From an uncultured Verrucomicrobiota bacterium (lineage in GTDB: Bacteria; Verrucomicrobiota; Verrucomicrobiia; Limisphaerales; UBA9464), in the NCBI GenBank assembly GCA_903939515.1, contig CAJAHH010000136.1, positions 61,439 to 125,438 on the forward strand: a stretch of 64,000 nt of DNA. The letters are read 5' to 3'. Shown here piece by piece: positions 1 through 8,592 of the stretch. Numbering within the stretch: position 1 is the stretch's first letter; each line of letters begins with the position of its first letter. A program made the translations under genes and the position numbers. The notes beneath the pieces are model-generated. The model ran no database searches. It had not been told where the DNA came from and worked only from the letters and a program-made list of their open reading frames with translations.

Positions 1-35
1 ATTTTCCAGGGGGCAGGCTTTACCACATAAAGCGT

Positions 36-1310
36 ATGGCTGAACTCAATGGAAACCTTCTCGTCGCCCAGTCTGGCGGCCCCACCAGCGTCATCAACGC
101 CTCCATTGCCGGGGTTATCACCGAAGCCGGTCACCATGAGTGCATCGAGGAGATTTTTGGCGGTCAGAACGGGATCTTAGGTATTCTCAATGAAGACCTG
201 ATCGATATCAACGACGAGCGGTCTAAGTCGATCGAGGGCCTACGGAACACGCCCGCGGCTGCATTGGGCACCTGCCGCTACAAGATTGATTTCAGCAAGA
301 AGCCCGAAAAGGCGGCCAAAGACATGGACCGTCTCTTCGAGGTCTTTGAAGCCCACAATATCCGCTACTTTTTCTACGCGGGCGGCAACGATTCCCAAGA
401 CACCGCGCACAAGATTCATTTGGAGGCGGTCAAACGCGGCTACGACCTGCGCGTGATGGGTGTGCCCAAGACCATCGACAACGACCTTCCGGTCACCGAC
501 CACTGCCCGGGATACGGTTCGGTGATCAAGTACAACTCGGCCACGGTGATGGAAATCGGCTTCGACGTCGGCTCCATGGCCACCGATGACGGCTCCTGCT
601 GCATCGTCGAAGTCATGGGCCGCGCCGCCGGCTGGATCGCTGCTGGAACCGTCCTAGCCAAGCAGGGCAATCCGGCCAACCCGCCGCACATCATCATACT
701 GCCCGAAATCCCCCTGAATGAGGCTGCATTCCTCAATCGGGTGAAGGAAGTCGTCGCCGAACACAAATACTGTGTGGTCGTCTGCGGCGAGGGTGTGAAG
801 AACGAAGCCGGCGAAGAGATCGGTGCTGACAAAACCCGCCTCGACGCCTTCGGGCATGCGGTGCTCTCCGGGGCCGCCGACGCGCTGGCATCGATCGTCC
901 AGGGCAAGCTCAACCTCAAGACCCGCACGGTGAAACTGGGCTATGCCCAGCGCGCGGCTGCTCACTATGCCAGTCTCACCGATGCCGATGAAGCCTTCGC
1001 CTGCGGCACGGCCGCCGTCCGCGCGGCTGTCTCTGGCAAATCGGGCCTGATGCCCAAGATTGTGCGCTTGTCCTCCAGCCCGTACCGCTGGGAGATCCAG
1101 CTCGAACCGCTGGAGAACATTGCCAATGTCGAGCACTTCATCCCGCGCGACTGGATTAGCGAAGACGGATTCTTGCCGAACGAGAAGTTCGTCGAATATG
1201 CCGCCCCGTTGATCGAAGGCCAGGTTGTCGTTCCGCAAAAGAATGGTCTTCCGTCCTACACGATCCTCGCCAAGAGCCCGGTCGAGAAGAAACTCGCGCC
1301 CCGCGCCTAG
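36..1310 (+). CDS. pfp: Pyrophosphate-dependent 6-phosphofructokinase
   Basis: A 424-residue phosphofructokinase-family enzyme that phosphorylates fructose 6-phosphate in glycolysis; it acts in the cytosol. The N-terminal phosphate-binding loop (QSGGPTSVIN, about residues 12-21) is intact. The donor site reads GGNDS at 116-120 where ATP enzymes have GGDGT, and the catalytic loop is PKTIDND at 144-150 rather than PGTIDND. In the family, both changes mark pyrophosphate as donor, which would make the step reversible. The length fits the short PPi-PFK class. The ATG start leaves the fold complete; upstream sequence is only 35 bases, so promoter and RBS cannot be judged. A good intrinsic terminator follows at 1353-1393. 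Donor specificity is inferred from motifs. Confidence 0.93.
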   Translation: MAELNGNLLVAQSGGPTSVINASIAGVITEAGHHECIEEIFGGQNGILGILNEDLIDINDERSKSIEGLRNTPAAALGTCRYKIDFSKKPEKAAKDMDRLFEVFEAHNIRYFFYAGGNDSQDTAHKIHLEAVKRGYDLRVMGVPKTIDNDLPVTDHCPGYGSVIKYNSATVMEIGFDVGSMATDDGSCCIVEVMGRAAGWIAAGTVLAKQGNPANPPHIIILPEIPLNEAAFLNRVKEVVAEHKYCVVVCGEGVKNEAGEEIGADKTRLDAFGHAVLSGAADALASIVQGKLNLKTRTVKLGYAQRAAAHYASLTDADEAFACGTAAVRAAVSGKSGLMPKIVRLSSSPYRWEIQLEPLENIANVEHFIPRDWISEDGFLPNEKFVEYAAPLIEGQVVVPQKNGLPSYTILAKSPVEKKLAPRA

Positions 1311-1352
1311 GCCATCACAGCGCTGACGGGCGATAAAATTCCCGAAAGCCTC

Positions 1353-1393
1353 AAACCGCCGAACGGATCCCACAGATCCCTCGGCGGTTTTTT
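1353..1393 (+). terminator. Intrinsic terminator after pfp
   Basis: Ten-base arms AAACCGCCGA (1353-1362) and TCGGCGGTTT (1381-1390) are perfect inverted repeats around an 18-base loop, and the 3' arm runs into six T residues. It sits 43 bases after the pfp stop and before the next plus-strand gene. Confidence 0.8.
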
Positions 1394-1486
1394 GTTGATG
1401 AATCCCACCTGGAATGCCCCCAACCCAAGCGATGACACGGCGTTGCATTGCAGTTCTGGCGTATCCGGCGTTAACTCTCTACGCGC

Positions 1487-2569
1487 ATGAGTTCGCACCC
1501 CACCGCTCGCAACCTCCCACTCGGAAAACCTCAGGGGCCCAGACGCCATTTCGCCTCGGACAACTACGCGGGCATCACTCCGGAAGCCTGGGCCGCCTTA
1601 GCTGAAGCCAACCAGGACCATGAACCTGCCTATGGCAATGACCGTTGGACCCAGGCCGCCACGGACCGGATCCGCGATCTCTTCGAGACGCCCTGCGAGG
1701 TCTTCTTCGTCTTCAACGGAACCGCCGCCAATTCGCTAGCTTTGTCGGCGTGCTGCCAGAGCTACCACAGCGTCCTGTGCCATGAGGTTGCCCACGTCGA
1801 GAAAGACGAATGCGGTGCGCCCGAATTTTTCAGCAACGGATCCAAACTACTCCTGCTGCCCGGCGACGGTGGAAAACTAACCCCTGCAGGCATCGAGGAA
1901 GCGGTCCGTCGCCGAACCGATATCCACTACCCGAAACCCAAGGTGGTCACAGTGACCGAGCCAACCGAGGTCGGGACCCTCTACACCCCTCAAGAACTTC
2001 GAGCCATCGGAGCCATGACCAAGAAACACGGACTGCGCTTCCACATGGACGGCGCACGCTTTGCCAATGCTGTGGCCGCTCTGGGGGTTGCCCCCCGCGA
2101 AATCACCTGGCAGGCCGGTGTCGATGTCCTTTCCTTCGGTGGCACCAAGAATGGCATCCATGTGGGCGAAACAGTGGTCTTCTTCAACTTGGCCTTGGCT
2201 GAAGAATTCGCCTACCGAACCAAACAAGCCGGGCAGCTGTGTTCAAAGATGCGCTTCATGTCTGCACCCTGGGTCGGGATGCTTCGGGACGACGTCTGGT
2301 TGCGCCATGCCGCACATGCCAACGCCATGGCGACGCTGCTCCACGACCTCGTCGCCACTTGTCCGAGCGCGCGGATCTTGTTCCCTAGACAGGTAAACAG
2401 TGTGTTCGTGGATTTGCCCAAGCCGGTCATCCAGGCGCTTTGGGACAAGGGATGGCTCTTCTACAACTTCATTGGTGAGGGTGGCTGCCGATTGATGTGT
2501 TCCTGGGACACCCGCGAGGAGGATGTCCGGGCCTTCGCCGCCGACTTATTAGAATGCGCCGGAGGCTGA
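1487..2569 (+). CDS. Threonine aldolase-like PLP enzyme (beta-eliminating lyase family)
   Basis: A 360-residue fold-type I PLP enzyme. It resembles low-specificity L-threonine aldolases, which cleave threonine or allo-threonine to glycine and acetaldehyde. Visible marks are the N-terminal FASDNYAG segment (22-29), HMDGARFANA (186-195) that contacts the cofactor ring, and the Schiff-base lysine in GGTKNG (K221). These are in family order and the length is normal. The start at 1487 has no clear Shine-Dalgarno sequence but gives the usual N-terminus. It stands alone after the pfp terminator. A related beta-eliminating lyase with another substrate cannot be excluded, so no symbol is given. Confidence 0.88.
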   Translation: MSSHPTARNLPLGKPQGPRRHFASDNYAGITPEAWAALAEANQDHEPAYGNDRWTQAATDRIRDLFETPCEVFFVFNGTAANSLALSACCQSYHSVLCHEVAHVEKDECGAPEFFSNGSKLLLLPGDGGKLTPAGIEEAVRRRTDIHYPKPKVVTVTEPTEVGTLYTPQELRAIGAMTKKHGLRFHMDGARFANAVAALGVAPREITWQAGVDVLSFGGTKNGIHVGETVVFFNLALAEEFAYRTKQAGQLCSKMRFMSAPWVGMLRDDVWLRHAAHANAMATLLHDLVATCPSARILFPRQVNSVFVDLPKPVIQALWDKGWLFYNFIGEGGCRLMCSWDTREEDVRAFAADLLECAGG

Positions 2570-2745
2570 CGCCACGGGGCAGTTCTCGGCCCGCCCTTCG
2601 CTAGACGCAGGGATCCGGCTATTCTGTGTTTATGGAACTACCCCCACTCGCCCACTGCCTGCCTCCAGGGCGAGAGGTCGTCCTCCTCATTCTCGGAGGA
2701 AAGAAATAGTCTCAATCTCGCCACGCCACTGCACTCCTGCCCGAC

Positions 2746-3876
2746 ATGACCCCTGATTCCCTGCCTCAGCCTGATCTACTTCCTGTCCCGTCACCTGACA
2801 CCGCCCCAGGCGAAATTCCCACACACCGACGCCGGGTCCGCTATGCCGGCAAGCACCCGCGTCACTTCGCTGAAAAATACAAAGAGAAAGCCCCAGAGCA
2901 GTACGCGGAAGATGTTGCTCGAATTGTCTCATCCGGAAAGACACTGGCTGGATCTCACCGATCAGTTCTGGTGCCGGAAATCCTAGAGACGCTCGAACCT
3001 CAACCCGGACAAACCCTCGTTGACTGCACACTCGGCTTTGGTGGCCATGCCCGCGAACTCTTGGCCCGCCTCGGAACCGACGGGCGTTTGGTTGGCTTTG
3101 ATTGTGACCCGGTCGAGTTGCCCAAGACCACAGAACGACTCCGACTGGCCGGTTGGTCGGAATCCCAATTCATCCCTGTGCGAAGCAACTTCGCGGGTCT
3201 GGGGGCTGGCCTAGCCAGCCTGGGTATCCAGATTGTCGATGGCATTCTGGCCGACCTCGGTGTGTCCTCAATGCAACTCGACGATCCCGCTCGCGGCTTC
3301 ACCTACAAAGACGATGGTCCTCTCGATCTGCGGATGAACCCCTCCAAGGGACTTTCCGCTGCACAATGGTTAGCCCGTGCCACAACCAAACAACTGGCCA
3401 CAGCCCTCCGGGACAACGCAGACGAACCCATGGCCGAAGCGTTGTCTGAGGCCATCGTCGCCGCATTGCAAACCCAGCCGATCACCCGAACCCGGGAATT
3501 TGCCCGACTGCTCCATGAGCTCTACCGAGGACGGCGCTGGACGCAGGACAAGCCCGAGGGCGATGCCCGCATCCGTCGAGTTTTTCAGGCTCTTCGAATC
3601 GAGGTGAACGACGAATTTGGTGTCCTGGATGCCCTGCTGCGCCAATTACCCGCCTGCCTCAAACCCAACGGGCGGGTCGCTATTTTAACCTTCCACTCGG
3701 GCGAGGATCGTCGCGTCAAGCATGCCTTCGCAGAAGGCCAACGACTGGGACTCTATACTATTGTGAGCGACTCGGTCCGACGACCTGGACCCGAGGAACT
3801 CCGGTCCAACCCGCGATCGGCACCCGCCAAATTGCGCTGGGCGGTCCGGAGCAGCACGGGGGCGGCAGACCAGTGA
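2746..3876 (+). CDS. rsmH: 16S rRNA (cytosine-N4) methyltransferase RsmH
   Basis: The SAM-binding motif DCTLGFGGHA (about 93-102), the ADLGVSSMQLD block, the DLRMNP motif, the RVFQALRIEVNDE block and FHSGEDRRVK near the end together identify RsmH, which N4-methylates C1402 of 16S rRNA. The 376-residue protein is longer than the usual ~310 because about 70 residues precede the normal start. The first ~27 are Pro-rich; then comes a basic stretch (HRRRVRYAGKHPRHF) that continues into the fold. The gene is not in a mraZ-ftsL-ftsI cluster, where rsmH usually lies. FHSGEDR replaces the commoner FHSLEDR. A second, divergent RsmH paralogue is possible. The next gene converges on it 15 bases away. Confidence 0.9.
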   Translation: MTPDSLPQPDLLPVPSPDTAPGEIPTHRRRVRYAGKHPRHFAEKYKEKAPEQYAEDVARIVSSGKTLAGSHRSVLVPEILETLEPQPGQTLVDCTLGFGGHARELLARLGTDGRLVGFDCDPVELPKTTERLRLAGWSESQFIPVRSNFAGLGAGLASLGIQIVDGILADLGVSSMQLDDPARGFTYKDDGPLDLRMNPSKGLSAAQWLARATTKQLATALRDNADEPMAEALSEAIVAALQTQPITRTREFARLLHELYRGRRWTQDKPEGDARIRRVFQALRIEVNDEFGVLDALLRQLPACLKPNGRVAILTFHSGEDRRVKHAFAEGQRLGLYTIVSDSVRRPGPEELRSNPRSAPAKLRWAVRSSTGAADQ

Positions 3877-3891
3877 AACGACTGCGGAGCC

Positions 3892-4167
3892 TTAAACGCC
3901 CCGAACCCGATCCTTCTTAGCCTCGCGTTCGGCCTCAATCTTGGCCTTGTCGCTGGCATAGCGCTGGCGGAGCAGTTCCATCGTCTCGATGTCCCGGGCT
4001 GCCTGCGCTGCCTCAAGGGCCGCGCGGGTGGACAAATCCGCCTGCGCGAGTTTTGCAGCGTAAATGGAATCCAATTCTGCCAGCTCCGCTTTCTGGGCGG
4101 TGGTCAACTTGGCCGGCGCTGCGGTCTTACCCAAACGATCCATTGCCAGTTCATAAGCCGATTTCAT
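3892..4167 (-). CDS. Small charged coiled-coil protein, unknown function
   Basis: A 91-residue cytosolic protein rich in Ala, Glu, Lys and Leu, predicted almost entirely helical. It starts MKSAYELAMDRLGK and ends in a very charged tail (EREAKKDRVRGV). The ATG at 4167 is chosen because GGAGG lies upstream with about 12-base spacing; the reading frame stays open upstream, but that part is rich in Arg/Pro and overlaps a repeat element. Heptad-like spacing of Leu/Ala suggests a short coiled coil. I believe similar short proteins occur in other Verrucomicrobia, but I do not know a function. It is convergent with rsmH, so it is transcribed alone. Confidence 0.72.
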   Translation of the reverse strand: MKSAYELAMDRLGKTAAPAKLTTAQKAELAELDSIYAAKLAQADLSTRAALEAAQAARDIETMELLRQRYASDKAKIEAEREAKKDRVRGV

Positions 4168-4225
4168 AAAAATTAGGATCCTCCAAACCTCTCGTAAAAT
4201 CCACAACGGCATCGACCGGATCTTT

Positions 4226-4370
4226 AGAGCCTGTCTGAAAATAGGGAGGTGTTCTGTTTGGGAGGGAAGGGTTCGATTGGCAAGGCGCGGAGGAGGAAGC
4301 AGACCCGCAGCGGTCTGTGACCGACAAGCAACGCCGCCAGCGGGCTCTTCCCGATTTTCAGACAGACTCT
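4226..4370. repeat. MITE-like element with 22-base inverted ends
   Basis: The arms at 4226-4247 and 4349-4370 are inverted repeats matching at 20 of 22 positions, with a perfect 12-base core (CTGTCTGAAAAT / ATTTTCAGACAG). They enclose about 100 bases that contain an inner inverted repeat (AGACC...GGTCT) and no plausible gene. The size and long terminal repeats resemble a non-autonomous IS derivative. I could not find a convincing target-site duplication. Confidence 0.6.
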
Positions 4371-4460
4371 CAGAGCCCAAGTTTCGGTTTGACGGAGAGA
4401 ACAGGCACTCCAGCGTTGAGGGCTCACAGTCGCTTTCCGATCTATCGCAGCCAATTTGCC

Positions 4461-6653
4461 ATGAGCCAATTCAAGCACGTTTCCAATCTCTGGAATGACG
4501 CCGAAGCCAATGCCCTGAGCGGCGCAGACCGTTTGGTCTATCGCTCCAACAAGCTGGGCGCCGACCAGCGGGTCACCAACACCGGTGGCGGCAACACCTC
4601 CTCGAAACTCACCGAGAAGGATCCGCTCACCAGCCAAGACGTGACGGTCCTCTGGGTGAAGGGGTCTGGCGGCGATTTGCGCACGGCCTCGCGGGAGTTC
4701 TTCAGCTCGCTTTATCAGGACCGCCTCATCGGCCTTCAAACGGTGTATGCCGCCCGCACAGACAAGGGCCTGAAGTCCCCGGCCGAGGACGACATGGTGG
4801 CGATGTACTCCCACACCACCTTCAACCTCAACCCGCGCGCCTCGTCGATCGACACCCCCCTGCACAGCTTCATCTCAGGGCGTTTTGTCGATCACATGCA
4901 CCCCAACGCAATCATCGCCATTGCCGCCTCGAGCCGCTGCGTGGAACTGACGGGGGAAATCTTCGGGGACTCCATGGATTACGTCCCCTGGATGCGCCCC
5001 GGTTTTGAACTGGGACTGGCGATGCAAGAGGTGTGCCGCAAAAACCCCAAGGCCAAGGCCATCATGATGGGTCAGCACGGATTCATCTCCTGGGATGAGG
5101 ACGACAAGCAGTGCTACCTCGCCACCCTCGAATACATCGAAAAGGCGGCCTCCTTCATTGAAGCGAAGTATCAGGCCAAGGGAGGCGATGCGACCGTCTT
5201 CGGTGGACCCAAGTACCAGAGCTTGCCCCAAGAGGTTCGCAACGAGCGGTTGGCCGCCATCCTGCCTTGGCTCCGCGGACAGGTGAGCCAGCAACGCCGG
5301 TTGATCGGCACGGTGCAAGACGACGAACGGATCCTGCGCTTCATCAACTCCCAAGATGCCGCCCGCCTCGCGGAACTTGGCACCAGCTGCCCCGATCACT
5401 TCCTGCGCACCAAGATCAAGCCCCTGTATGTGGATTGGAATCCGCAGACCGAGGATGCTGCGACCCTCAAGGCCAAGCTCAAGGCGGGTCTGGAGCAGTA
5501 CCGGAAGGACTACGCGGCTTATTACGAGCGCTGCAAGCGCTCCAATTCTCCGGCCATGCGCGACGCCAACCCCACGGTCATCCTCATCCCCGGTCTGGGC
5601 ATGGTGGCCTGGGGCAAGGACAAGTCGGAGAGCCGTGTTACGGCCGAGTTTTATAACTGCGCCGTCGAAGTCATGCGCGGTGCCGAGGCGATCGACCGCT
5701 ATATCGCCCTGCCCCAGCAGGAGGCTTTCGACATTGAGTATTGGCTGCTCGAGGAGGCCAAGCTGCGGCGCATGCCGCCCGAAAAGGAATTGGCTCGCCA
5801 AGTGGTCGTCGTGATCGGAGCCGGTTCCGGCATCGGTCGCGAGACCGCGCTGCGAATTAGCAAAGAGGGCGCTCAGATCGTCTGTGTAGACCTCAACGAG
5901 GCCGCGGCTCAAGCGACCGCCAATGAGATTACCGCCAAGCTCGGACAAGGCATCGGCGTCGCCGGCACCGGCATCAGCGGTTGTGGTCCCGCCATCGGCT
6001 TGGCGGCCAACATCACAGACCGGGCCAGCATCCGAGCCATGCTTGATCGCGTGGCGCTGGCCTACGGCGGGTTTGATTCCATTTGCGTCACCGCAGGCAT
6101 CTTTGTCCCCAGCGACACCAGCGGCCATATCCCGGACGACAAGTGGGCCCTCACCTTCAACATCAACGTCACCGGCAGCTACCTGGTGGGCGACGAGGCC
6201 TCTAGGACCTGGAAGGAACAGGGATTGCGAGGCAACCTCGTACTGACCACTAGCGCCAACGCCGTGGTCGCCAAGAAAGGTAGCCTGGCCTACGACTGCT
6301 CCAAGGCGGCGGCCAATCATTTGGTGCGCGAACTGTCCATTGAGTTGAGCCCCCTGGTGCGCGTCAATGGCGTGGCACCAGCGACGGTGGTCCAAGGATC
6401 GGCCATGTTCCCCCGGGATCGCGTGATCGGATCACTGGCCAAATACAACATCCCCTACACGGACGAGGAGGCCACCGAATCTCTAGTCCGCAAACTGGCT
6501 CAATTCTATGCCGATCGGACGCTGACCAAGTCGCCGATCACCCCGGCCGATCAAGCCGAGGCGTACTTTTTACTGATCAGCCAACGTCTCAGCAAGACCA
6601 CTGGACAAGTCATCACCGTGGACGGCGGCCTGCACGAAGCCTTCCTGCGCTGA
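4461..6653 (+). CDS. Bifunctional aldolase/short-chain dehydrogenase (rhamnulose-1-P aldolase / lactaldehyde dehydrogenase type)
   Basis: A 730-residue fusion. Residues ~1-430 are a class II aldolase/adducin-like domain with GGGNTSSK, a histidine-bearing HPNAIIA metal-site segment and GQHGF. Residues ~450-730 form an NAD(P)-binding Rossmann domain with GAGSGIG, the catalytic Tyr-x-x-x-Lys as YDCSK, and a C-terminal VITVDGG strand. The architecture matches the known bifunctional rhamnulose-1-phosphate aldolase/dehydrogenase of L-rhamnose catabolism, where the dehydrogenase handles the lactaldehyde product. Start 4461 (MSQFKHVSN) is chosen; the frame is open to 4317 but the extra part is encoded within the repeat element. 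No other rhamnose gene is nearby, so the substrate is inferred from the family. Confidence 0.9.
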   Translation: MSQFKHVSNLWNDAEANALSGADRLVYRSNKLGADQRVTNTGGGNTSSKLTEKDPLTSQDVTVLWVKGSGGDLRTASREFFSSLYQDRLIGLQTVYAARTDKGLKSPAEDDMVAMYSHTTFNLNPRASSIDTPLHSFISGRFVDHMHPNAIIAIAASSRCVELTGEIFGDSMDYVPWMRPGFELGLAMQEVCRKNPKAKAIMMGQHGFISWDEDDKQCYLATLEYIEKAASFIEAKYQAKGGDATVFGGPKYQSLPQEVRNERLAAILPWLRGQVSQQRRLIGTVQDDERILRFINSQDAARLAELGTSCPDHFLRTKIKPLYVDWNPQTEDAATLKAKLKAGLEQYRKDYAAYYERCKRSNSPAMRDANPTVILIPGLGMVAWGKDKSESRVTAEFYNCAVEVMRGAEAIDRYIALPQQEAFDIEYWLLEEAKLRRMPPEKELARQVVVVIGAGSGIGRETALRISKEGAQIVCVDLNEAAAQATANEITAKLGQGIGVAGTGISGCGPAIGLAANITDRASIRAMLDRVALAYGGFDSICVTAGIFVPSDTSGHIPDDKWALTFNINVTGSYLVGDEASRTWKEQGLRGNLVLTTSANAVVAKKGSLAYDCSKAAANHLVRELSIELSPLVRVNGVAPATVVQGSAMFPRDRVIGSLAKYNIPYTDEEATESLVRKLAQFYADRTLTKSPITPADQAEAYFLLISQRLSKTTGQVITVDGGLHEAFLR

Positions 6654-6669
6654 GTCTCTTCGAGTACCT

Positions 6670-6709
6670 CCCTCTTCGTGCCGGATTGCAGAATCCGTCA
6701 CGAAGAGGG
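6670..6709. terminator. Long near-perfect hairpin after the aldolase gene
   Basis: CCCTCTTCGTG (6670-6680) pairs with CACGAAGAGGG (6699-6709), and an inner CGGATT/AATCCG stem continues it with one mismatch to a GCAG tetraloop, giving about 17 base pairs. No T-run follows, so it may be a REP-like or mRNA-stabilising hairpin rather than an intrinsic terminator. The rest of 6710-6919 shows no gene. Confidence 0.5.
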
Positions 6710-6919
6710 CTGGAGGGGGTGGATTGCATCAGCCATAATCATCCACGGCGAGGACACGGGCGGAAACTGGGGCTGGGAGTCTGGCCCCGTTCGAGGCAAC
6801 TGAAGAGTCCGCCACAAAGTGATTAGCCGGGTAACGCGTCGCTCCCCAAAAGCCACCCGCCCCGCGTAAAAACCCCACCGAATTCGAATTCCAGACGGAT
6901 TCGAACTCCGTTGACCAGA

Positions 6920-8533
6920 TTAGGTCGCCTGTGCCGGATTTAGGTTCGAATTAAGTGCGGTCGAATCAATTAAGTACGAACTCGTATTTGAATCCGTATT
7001 GGGACCCTTATTTGAATCCGCAACAACCTCATCGGCACTGACCTCTCCATCATCGGAGGCGGAGTCAGAACCGCCCGGAGCCACACCATATTCACGCAGC
7101 TTGTTGCGCATGGTCCGGACGCTAATAGCCAACAGACGGGCGGCCTGAGTTCGATTGCCTCCACAAACATCGACCGCCTGCAAGATGGCCTGTTTCTCCA
7201 ACTGATCGAGCGGCACAATAGACCCCTGGCCCACCGGAGCAGAACGCGGTCCGGAAAATGGCGCAGAAATCGACGCGGGAGCGGACGTTGCGATCTCTGC
7301 CGTGCCTCCGATTAACGCTGAGCGCGGCGCAGATACCGGTGCGACCGCTACGGTGACACTGGAGGGATGGAATCCGAGATGCCCCTCCGACAACTCGCCC
7401 CCATCGGGACACAAGATCACGGCCCGCTCGATCACATTCTGCAGTTCACGAACATTGCCGGGCCAGTCATGGGACATCAGTGCTGCTTGGCAGGAAGCCG
7501 AAATTCCATTAACTCGGACACCGTGCTTGCGGGCCAAGCGCTGCATGAACTGATCGGTCAGAAAGGATATGTCTTCCTTACGCTCCCGCAGCGGTGGCAC
7601 CGAGATGGGAACGACATTCAGACGAAAATAAAGGTCCTGGCGGAATTCTTTGCGCGCGATGCTCTCCTCCAAATTACGGTTGGTGGTTGCGATGACCCGC
7701 ACATCGACTCGGATCAACCGATTACCACCGACCCGCTCCAGTTCGCGCTCCTGTAACACCCGAAGGAGCTTGGCCTGAACGTGGGGCGCCACCTCACTAA
7801 TCTCGTCCAGCAAGATCGTACCACCGTGCGCAAGCTCGAAGCGCCCTTCGCGCTTGGTGAGCGCCCCGGTAAAAGCGCCTTTCTCGTGCCCGAAAAATTC
7901 GCTCTCGATAAGATTCTCGGGAATAGCCGCGCAGTTCACTTTGATGAACGGACCATTGGCGCGGGAACTCTCGCGATAGATGGCCCGCGACACCAACTCC
8001 TTGCCGGTACCGCTCTCTCCCTGGACCAACACTGTCGCTTGGGTCCGTGCCACCTTGCGGATGAGATCTCGGAGCGCCTGCATGGCCGGGCTGCGCCCCA
8101 AGAGTTCGCAACCGGTCGTCTCAGACGGATCGCCCTGGCTCAGGTACCGATTGACCTTAATGAGCTGAGTGAACTCCTGAGCCTTCTTGAGGGTGATATC
8201 AATCTGGTCTGAGGAGAACGGCTTGATCAGGTAGTCGAAGGCACCATCCCGCATGCAGGCCACCGCCGATTCAATAGATGCATGGCCGGTCATCATCACC
8301 ACCAAGGGTTTGACCGAACGGTTCTGGAGGACGCGAAGAATGTCAGTCCCTTCGCCATCGGGCAGTCGCACATCGACGAAGACCAGATCCCAGTTGTCCT
8401 TGCCGAGGTAATCTTGAGCGACAGCCAGGGTTGACACGCCGATCACGTCGAACCGACGACGCTGGAGTTGGATCTCCAACGCCCTGCGAATGACTTCGTT
8501 GTCTTCGACGATCAGAACCTTCTCGAGCGACAT
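6920..8533 (-). CDS. Sigma-54-dependent response regulator (NtrC family)
   Basis: A 537-residue activator with three domains. The receiver (1-120) has phospho-acceptor D54 and K104. The AAA+ sigma-54-interacting domain has Walker A GESGTGKE (172-179) and the GAFTGA loop (219-224). A Fis-type helix-turn-helix lies at about 441-483 (GNRTQAARLL). An Ala/Pro/Ser linker precedes the HTH, and an unusual ~55-residue acidic, Asn/Ser-rich tail follows it. Start 8533 begins right before the first receiver strand; 8575 is an alternative adding 14 residues. It lies 59 bases after the TPR gene, probably in one transcript. No histidine kinase is adjacent. A role in flagellar control is possible given the flagellar genes 11 kb away, but unproven. 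Confidence 0.92.
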   Translation of the reverse strand: MSLEKVLIVEDNEVIRRALEIQLQRRRFDVIGVSTLAVAQDYLGKDNWDLVFVDVRLPDGEGTDILRVLQNRSVKPLVVMMTGHASIESAVACMRDGAFDYLIKPFSSDQIDITLKKAQEFTQLIKVNRYLSQGDPSETTGCELLGRSPAMQALRDLIRKVARTQATVLVQGESGTGKELVSRAIYRESSRANGPFIKVNCAAIPENLIESEFFGHEKGAFTGALTKREGRFELAHGGTILLDEISEVAPHVQAKLLRVLQERELERVGGNRLIRVDVRVIATTNRNLEESIARKEFRQDLYFRLNVVPISVPPLRERKEDISFLTDQFMQRLARKHGVRVNGISASCQAALMSHDWPGNVRELQNVIERAVILCPDGGELSEGHLGFHPSSVTVAVAPVSAPRSALIGGTAEIATSAPASISAPFSGPRSAPVGQGSIVPLDQLEKQAILQAVDVCGGNRTQAARLLAISVRTMRNKLREYGVAPGGSDSASDDGEVSADEVVADSNKGPNTDSNTSSYLIDSTALNSNLNPAQAT

Positions 8534-8592
8534 ATGCTCGTTTCCGTCGGCGACGATGACTTTTCCTGGACCCATGAGGTGCGTTTAAACCG

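Noticed and set aside
2681..2700. TCCTCC/GGAGGA hairpin before rsmH
   Set aside because: Only six base pairs, no T-run and no clear regulatory position; likely chance.
4875..6395. 506-codon open frame antisense to the aldolase/dehydrogenase gene
   Set aside because: It is the complement of a well-supported gene with strong family motifs; its translation is low-complexity (Gly, His, Val, Asp) as expected of a GC-rich antisense frame.
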